In this document: positions 57,441 to 64,000 of the stretch, piece after piece
How positions within the stretch are numbered: the stretch's first letter is position 1
Layout of the letters: each line of letters opens with the position of its first letter
NCBI RefSeq assembly: GCF_016801865.2
Contig: NC_068938.1
Span: forward strand, 210,889,734 to 210,953,733
Direction of reading: 5' to 3'
From: Culex pipiens pallens
Lineage: Eukaryota; Arthropoda; Insecta; Diptera; Culicidae
Length of the DNA stretch: 64,000 nucleotides
Made by a program: the position numbers and the translations under genes
The notes under the pieces: model-generated
What the model was told of the DNA's origin: nothing
Databases searched by the model: none
What the model saw: only the letters and a program-made list of their open reading frames with translations

Positions 57441-58200
57441 TACAAACAGCGGTGCTACGTGTGGACTTGAATAGAACAACCTGAATTTTGACGACAATTA
57501 GTGAAAAGGCTGAGTTTGTGCTATTTATAGAGAATGTACAATTTGTGTTAGAATTTTGATAAAGCTCAGATGAATATTGGCCATTTTAATTTAATTTTGA
57601 AACTATTAGAACGACACATATTGGCATGCAATTTAAAAAATAATTTCCAATTCAAGTCATTTTCTATTTTTTTACATGATATAATTAACCATTTAAAGAT
57701 ACTTACAAGGAAATATTTATACAAAATCAGGGTTGAAAACTTATTTAAAATAATTGATAAAATTAAGAAAAAAAAAACAAACAATTCAATAAAAATAACC
57801 CAGTCAACTGCATATATTTAAAAATCATGGCAAACTATTGTCAGAAATTGTATCCGAAATATCTGCAATATTACTTCCAATAATGTGTAAATTTACAGAT
57901 TTTCATGTGATATTTTTCCACATAAATAAAATAATCATTTAAAAAGTGAAATATTCGACCATCAAGTTATAAAATTATCAAAAATTGAACTTATTTTACT
58001 GTGTATAGTGATTTGAATAGAATTACTGCACACATGATATTCTTCGAAAATCGCAATAAATGTTGAGCAATATTCACAAGAACAAAAATCGAATCATGTT
58101 GCTATTTATTTTAACTTGTTTGACACGAAATCGGAAAGAGTTACCCCGGACCCTGTTCGATTTAAGTAAAACTCTGTCGAAAGGGTTAATTTTGGTCGGT
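57441..58200. other. AT-rich spacer, nothing recognised
   Basis: AT-rich sequence. Opposed frames at 57566-57821 cover the same bases and lack motifs. Confidence 0.35.
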
Positions 58201-58204
58201 GCCA

Positions 58205-58290
58205 AAGGACCATCCATAAACCACGTGGACACTTTAGGGGGAAGGGGGGGGGGAGGGTATGGCGATTGTCCACGATCCATACAAAAAAGT
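58205..58290. mobile_element. Hairpin-like transposon terminus, GGACCATCCATAAACC type
   Basis: GGACCATCCATAAACCACGTGGACAC is followed by a G-rich run and GATTGTCCACGATCCATAC, where GTGGACA faces TGTCCAC. I recognise this from memory as a common terminal part of mosquito elements. It shares its first 14 bases with the mini element at 37501. The other end of an element was not located. Confidence 0.5.
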
Positions 58291-58942
58291 TTATTTTGAA
58301 TTTTCATCGGAAAAATCATCAAAAAAATCACACTGCATCGATTTTCGACGCTCTATCGATTCACCTTGACAGAACTCGTCTATCTCCAATCCTCGAATTT
58401 TGAGAAAATAAATTCCGTGGAGTTCGAGTAATGTCCGTGTGTGGCAAAATTTTTGCAAAATTTTGTGTCGCGTAGTCCTCGGCTCCCCTATTTTCGATTT
58501 TGATTGTTCCAAGTGCATTTGAAAGCGGGTGTGCTGAACAAGGGTCATTTTGAGACCGAATTTCGAAATATCCATCTGTTTTCGGATGCGGCCAGACTTT
58601 TCAACAAAATACACAGTTTTCAAATGATAATATGGTCAAAATTTTCATTTTCATATCTTTTATTTATCTCAAAAATTGCATTTTTCGAGCTCTACAACCT
58701 CCCAAATTTACATCCAGATCCATAATTTGGTTCTGGAGTTAGAGCCGTTTGATTAACCTACCAAAAGAAAAAAAATCCCTAAAAAAAGGTAAAAGCCCAC
58801 CTGGTGCCCTTCGCCAAAATTTTTCATTTGCGATTTTATCCGAAATTTCTTTCTACATTCATAGTACAGACCATGAGTGAGCATCTGAAACAAATTTGAC
58901 ATCTATCGGCAATCCCGATTAATTTCTAGAACGATTTACTTT
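58291..58942. mobile_element. Unclassified transposon-like segment
   Basis: GAATTTTCATCGGAAAAATC...CACTGCATCGATTTTCGACGC at 58298-58352 is repeated in the same orientation at 58989-59042, just inside the left end of the next element. The rest reads like degraded mobile DNA, but no termini or protein domain can be shown. Confidence 0.4.
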
Positions 58943-58944
58943 TT

Positions 58945-59920
58945 GCCTTTCTTACTAAAGAAAGGTCGTAATTATTACGATTCAGCATGAATTTTCATCG
59001 GAAAAATCGTCAAATAATCACACTGCATCGATTTTCGACGCTTCGTCGCCAAGTCGACAAGTTGTCAAGTTGAGCTTCGAATACTGGCGCGAGAATGCTG
59101 GCGCATATATTTTGTGGCTCGACTTATACTCGTTTTGTAGTAGCTTGTCTACCGATGTTTCCTACAACATGTAGGATATCGTAGCTTTTCGGTTTCATTT
59201 GCCTTGTCCGTTTTTGCATAACTGTCCAATGTTTATGCAAAAAAAATTGTGACATAGGACATTCATTCGGCTACAATCAATTTGTTTCCTGTGTACTCCT
59301 TAAATCGCCTAAAAGTAGACTTCGTTTTTCGTGATTTCGTAAGTTTATTTAACAGGGTTCATTGGATTCCAATAGGAGCTTTCTAAGCTTTTCATCGTTT
59401 ATATCGTTTTCAAAGTTTTCTATGCTGGCGACGCCAATGGCTTCTACCTAAGGTACTCGCGATTGAGTGTGTAGTAGTGCGGTTGTAAAAATAGCTATCT
59501 CTGACTCTGTCACTTTCATAGAAGCTTAATGGCTAGCTTCCCTGCACCGTGCGGCACACGCGGTTCACTTGTACCTCGGTTTTTCCTTACGCCTGCTTTG
59601 CTCGGTACGATGGTACAATGAACCAAAATACCAACACACAAAAGGGCTCGTACCGAAGCTAGAAAACCAAAACCGCGGTGTGCGTTGTCACTGGCGCATG
59701 GGAAGCTTGCTATGCTCGCGTTTGTCATAAACGCATGTTTGATTAAGAATATGTACGATTAAAAATATTCTCTTGGCAAAAATTGCGTTTTTTTTATTTC
59801 TTTTGGAAAACATATCATTTATAATACTTGCTAACGTGCTAACGTTATAAATAAACAAAGTCGATGTTATGAATTTAAAGAAGAAGTTCTACCATTGTTA
59901 TATTCTTTAGTAAGAAAGGC
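58945..59920. mobile_element. Nonautonomous element with 18-bp terminal inverted repeats GCCTTTCTTACTAAAGAA
   Basis: The left end GCCTTTCTTACTAAAGAA (58945-58962) is matched exactly by the reverse complement of TTCTTTAGTAAGAAAGGC at 59903-59920. The left end is itself a hairpin (CCTTTCTT, ACT, AAAGAAAGG). Length is 976 bp. Frame 59516-59728 (minus) has no transposase motif. Target duplication not clear. The TTTCTTACTAAAGAAAGG phrase is one I associate with mosquito repeats. Confidence 0.75.
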
Positions 59921-59979
59921 TCTATCTCACCCCAGGTGGGATTAAATCGGGTTTTCAAAACTATTTTTAGTAAAATTGC

Positions 59980-60180
59980 GAGAACTTGTGAAGGATACAA
60001 GCAAACCCCTTATGTTTATAAATTTTTGTTGTAATTGTCTGCTAAATTGTTCTAAATGAAAAAGTAACCTTTTGAGTTATTGCAGTCGAAATGAACAATA
60101 AATTTCCCATAAAATTAAATGTCCCAAATTGTTTACAGTTGATAGAGGTCAGGCAACTGCTGTGTTCATCAGATATATTG
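59980..60180. mobile_element. Internally deleted relative of the 16.0-16.8 kb repeat
   Basis: TCTAAATGAAAAAGTAACCTTTTG...AATAAATTTCCCATAAAAT...GTCCCAAATTGTTTACAGT matches 16318-16413 in order. It then jumps to GAGGTCAGGCAACTGCTGTGT, which corresponds to GAGGGGACGGGGCAACTGCTGTGT at 16720-16743. About 300 bp of the longer copy are missing between these points. Confidence 0.65.
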
Positions 60181-61080
60181 AAGTTTAAAAAAAAATGTAA
60201 TTAATACTTTTCAATTTAGTGTCGTTTGACGATCCATTAAATAATTTATTAAGTTATAAATATTTTTTTTAATTTTAATTAAAAAGTGGATACGGGAAAC
60301 CCTTGATTAATCTATGTTTGCATTTTAAAAAATCTATGTCAGCTGTTTTTTTAAATTACTATAAACTTTCAAAAAAAAAAAGTTATTTACCAGACGTTTC
60401 CATAAGTATGAAAATATTTTTTCAATGTAGAACGCAGTTTTCACTTAAGAATATTTATTTTGAACCTACGTATAAAAAATATCCCATGGGTAGATGACCC
60501 GATTTATAATATTTTCTTTGCCCCATTCCGAGCGGTAATAAACATCAAGAAATGTTGACATATTTTGTACTAGAAAAAAAGGGAACGATTTTCAACAAGA
60601 CAAAATTGGTTAAAAAAAATATTTTCAGCGTTCTGGAGAAGCTTAAGGCAAGTAAAATCAGCAGATCTCTCAATTGCTTTTCGTTAGTCTATATTACAAA
60701 AAAATAAGCTTGGCAATTTTTTGAGATTTTTTCTCATAAAGTGGTCGAGTTGGTAATGGACATATTTTTTTAAGACAACGGATTTTTTGACTCAATAGAA
60801 AGAAAAGCAAACATGTACAATTGGTAATTGATGGAAAGTTAAGGTATAGTGTTTAAAATTGTTATGAATTGATAACATGTTTTTTTTATAAATCCACACT
60901 TTTTAATTTGGATGGAATTTGGAAAATTGTAATGTTATTTCAGAATTCGTAAATAGTTTAGTTTAATACATTTTTTGAAGAAAATACCTATTAAAAATGA
61001 TAACATTTTTTTATTTTCAAGATGAAACTATTCCAATTAACTTGATATCTATACAAAAAAGTCCACAATCTTATTTTCTC
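60181..61080. other. AT-rich spacer, nothing recognised
   Basis: AT-rich sequence with a 64-codon frame at 60303-60497 lacking motifs. No repeat structure seen. Confidence 0.35.
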
Positions 61081-62900
61081 CAACGCCCTCGCAATCTCAG
61101 CAATTCGATATGTTTACTGGCGCGGGAAAACTGCCACCTAACGGGTTCGTGGAAGAGAAAAAAATACTGCTGCTGCTGGAAAACAATGCCAAGGAAATCG
61201 GAATGGGGGGGGGCCTACATCCAACAACAGAACCCACAAGTTCTGCGAAAAAAATGGAACAAAAACACCTCATCCACCCACGTCCAATCAACCGTCTCCA
61301 ACGACGACGACGACAATGCACGATGATGATGATGATAGACGACAACCTAATTCAGTGGCTCCCCCTCCCCATTCAGCAAAAGGAAATCTGATACCGTGCA
61401 ATTTTTCTGCTGTTTTTATCTTCATATATGGAGTGAGCATAGGAAGGCGCGCGCGCCTGCAAGGTAGGCCACCTGGCAAAACACGACTCGTTATCAGATG
61501 AAAAATGGGTAGAAAAGCGGAAAATTGGAACACATTGTTTAACACATTACACACGGCGAACCCCGGAGAGACGGTTTCGACAGTCGGAAATTCTGCAAGT
61601 CTCGGAACACGAATCAACCAGAACGCTGGGAAATGTGACATTGCGTGAGTGGGAAAAAGGGAGGAAACCCTGGGTAATATTTTCCTCGTTTTCTTGCTGT
61701 GGCGGCGCCCTCCTGCAGAGAGAGAGAGCCAAGTTGAAGACGGTTAGCGGGAAATTTTCACGGGTGGAAAACTTGCGGGGACCAAAAAAAAAACGTTGCC
61801 GGTGGGCGTTTTCCCAACTTGTGGTTTACTGTGTAGAGGTAAACGTCTCGCACTTTGCTGTCGTAGGTCGTAATTTGCGACATATTTCTGCGTGTTTAGA
61901 GGGATTTGTTTGACAGGAAAAGGTTCGGTATTTACGTGGGGCATTGTTTTGAAAACTCTTTTGTAGGATTCGAAACAAGATGGAAAGCTTCAAAATGTAT
62001 GTTTCTGTTTGATGAAATTTAAAAACAAATTTGATTAAATTATAAAGAACAATTGATAGAAATATACAAATAATTTTCTACATTTATTTTTTCAACTACT
62101 TAGCTGCTTCAAAATTCAACAACTTCACTTTAAAAAAAACCTCAAGATTTACGACAGATTGCACACAGATCTCCCGCGCCAGCTCACCTCGTCCAGGCCA
62201 TCGAAATCAAGTCTGTAACGCGACGCCAACAACAATGGAACAGCATTTCTTGATGTGCTCATGTTCCCATGACATCTCTGTCTTCTTCCGTCCAGTCGGG
62301 GTCCCAGCCAAGAAGCCATCTTGGAATATCTTTAAAGTCTTGACTCAACTCAATGAACTCTGTTGAAGAGTCAACCGGCGCTGCCCGGGCATTTAATTAT
62401 ATCGTCGTCGTGGTTGTTTCTCTTGAAACTAGACCGAAGCTTGTTCAACTTTTTACGACTCTATTTTGGGCTCTCGAAGGAAGACGCAAGGCTATCAATC
62501 TTCCAGGCAAGATACACCAAAGATGTAGGTTATGACAAGCCAACGTGGACACAGGACACGTGCCCGAAAATTTTGATCTGCATCGATACGAGTCCTTGGA
62601 GAAGCTTTTGACTTTGTCTTGACGTTCGTCAAAGCCCTGTTTTGCTTGGCAATTTCATTATAAAAAGCAAATTTCGCCCCAGCGGAGAGCAAAAATTTTC
62701 GTAATTGAAACACGTCCTCCGGTTTCTCATTTCATTGTGGTACTCTTGGCCTCGTTTAGCAGAGGGGAGATGACTTTTCGTGAAAAATTGTCAGCAGCTT
62801 GGGAGCAGAATGTAATGGGTTTTAGTGATTCAAGTCAGGAAGCTAGTACTGCTAGTTAATTTACTGATAAAATCGATGGTTCGTTCGTTGCAGGGATAAT
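61081..62900. other. Unique-looking moderate-GC block with short trinucleotide runs
   Basis: Short GAC and GAT trinucleotide runs (61301-61335) generate Arg- and Ile/Val-rich frames. Open frames of 60-117 codons overlap on both strands through 61097-62713; none has a recognised domain. Probably intergenic or intronic. Confidence 0.4.
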
Positions 62901-63690
62901 GTTTTCATTTTGGTTACAGTGAAATTGTTAAAAAATGTTTTGTTTAAAAATCATTCAGCCAAAAAATTGCAATTTACAATCGAAATAAAGTAAAAAAATC
63001 TTGCTTAAGAAGAAAAAGTTAAAAAAACTCCGCGAAGCAAATTGATAATAAACTGGAACTTCAATTATTGTATCGTTATTGATTTATTTTTTCAAAACAA
63101 AATTTTATCCGTTTTTTTAGAATTGTTAATATTTAATTAAATTTGTGTCTCATTTGAAATCAACAATTTAGAGATTTGGAGAACCGTTAAACTGAGTTCA
63201 ATTCAAAAGCATTTGCAAGGAGGAAACCTATATCTTACTGAAGATTTGACTAGCTAAGTGTTTTTTAAAGGGAAAAATAATTTTGAGAAAAGGAAAACCG
63301 CTAGATCATTGTAATTTGTTTGCCGCAAAAAAAAAACTAACATTTTATTCTTTTCATTTTCTTAAAAAAAACAAATATTAAAAAATTCAAATTAAAAAGC
63401 CATCAGACGTATTTATGTTAAAAATAAAGCATCAAAACTCAAGATAAGAGAATGCTTCAAAACTACCAACTGAAATTAAGAACTTATTTATTTTCTTTCA
63501 CGTCTTTTCCGATCTGTTATCTCAAAAAAAAAAAACCTAAACTTTTTTGGGAAAACTTTAATGGAGGGAACAGGCTGACAAAAATTTGAAATAAAGTTTG
63601 CACTGGCCAAATCCTAAAGGAATATCACCAGTATTTAATATTACTATAAATTTAAACATCAAACGAAATTTGTGATAGCATAACTATCAC
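62901..63690. other. AT-rich spacer, nothing recognised
   Basis: AT-rich sequence without recognisable structure up to the transposon end at 63691. Confidence 0.35.
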
Positions 63691-63790
63691 CACTAGGGCG
63701 TCCAATTTTCCCGGGTTTTGAAATTCCCGGGAAACGGGAAAAATATTTTTGGAATCCCGGGAATTCCCGGGATCCCGGGAAATTTTTGAA
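63691..63790. mobile_element. CCCGGGAA-rich terminus of an element, probably hAT-like, running towards the window edge
   Basis: TAGGGCGTCCAATTTTCCCG is followed by repeated TTCCCGGGAA words, including the perfect 20-bp palindrome ATCCCGGGAATTCCCGGGAT (63754-63773) overlapping a second one (63764-63781). A start like AGGGCGTCCAA followed by CCCGGGAAACGGGAAA is a pattern I associate with hAT-type ends, but the other terminus and the 8-bp duplication are not visible here. Confidence 0.45.
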
Positions 63791-64000
63791 GCAGTCATAA
63801 AATCTATGTTTTCATTATATTTATTTTGCTTTTAAAGCATAAAATAACAGAATAAGCTCAATACTGTTAATTTATGATAATCTACTCTTCAATCTTAACA
63901 AGGACAGCAGTTTTTAAGATACACCCAAAGTTAAAGAACGAGGGGATAGTCCTCACGAAAAGAAACGTGAGGAAAGTGCTATTTTGCGAGAGTATAGTCC

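Overview
The window looks like gene-poor, repeat-dense nuclear DNA of a culicine mosquito (Culex or Aedes lineage, Culex favoured). The organism call is an inference. It rests on three things: alternation of AT-rich low-complexity blocks with moderate-GC unique sequence, tRNA-derived SINEs with long target-site duplications, and dispersed elements that I recognise by memory as mosquito-type (for example the block near 16.0-16.8 kb). I found no protein-coding gene, rRNA gene or functional tRNA gene that I can support. The long open frames are short-period repeats read as protein ((ET)n, (SV)n, (KL)n, (SD)n), transposon fragments, SINE read-through, or unrecognised chance frames.

Layout. 0-2.6 kb: unique sequence plus the first copy (1.1-1.64 kb) of a composite repeat here called the 'GAAACT/TCCGTAAT' family. 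2.6-7.9 kb: a CGTCTT-type satellite, split by a 9-bp TTTTCTTAA array and a T-rich block, with a well-ordered 587-bp higher-order array at 6.6-7.85 kb. 9.2-14.4 kb: a transposon graveyard with a foldback element (10.4-11.0), a giant ~1.95-kb palindrome (11.79-13.75) and a terminal-inverted-repeat MITE (13.96-14.38). 16.0-17.2 kb: a mosquito-type repeat and a 7-bp minisatellite. 18.8-25.6 kb: four more composite-family copies, the last inverted. 27.0-30.4 kb: a TCTGAC minisatellite split by an A-rich array of ~800-870-bp units; the same A-rich sequence recurs at 33.5-34.9 kb with SINEs inserted. 37.1-39.1 kb: T-rich DNA with a PIF/Harbinger-like MITE. 41.1-43.8 kb: about 30 copies of a paired motif CCTGATGAAG...CGAAACGTC. 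45.4-46.4 kb: a 3+3-unit palindrome and an 8-bp minisatellite. 47.9-54.1 kb: transposon remnants, a MITE, a SINE, a near-perfect 0.5-kb foldback with a 12-bp target duplication, and a second PIF-like MITE. 58.2-60.2 kb: more inverted-repeat elements. 63.7 kb: a CCCGGGAA-rich transposon end near the window edge. The remaining moderate-GC blocks hold no recognisable gene and are probably intergenic or intronic.

Most interesting: (1) the 41.1-43.8 kb array, whose unit keeps the order of conserved bases of minimal hammerhead ribozymes known from Penelope-like elements (CUGAUGA / GAAA / CGUC), together with the foldback at 52.0-52.5 kb, which carries the same motif in both arms with a convincing stem; (2) the composite family with a core TTGAAGTCCGTAAT motif, which also appears alone across 38 kb and is linked to a minisatellite with an EcoRI-centred palindrome at its edge and to repeated splice-donor-like sites; (3) giant palindromes that could give hairpin RNA; (4) AT-rich arrays embedded inside other tandem repeats. 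All copy counts, coordinates and identities were read by eye.
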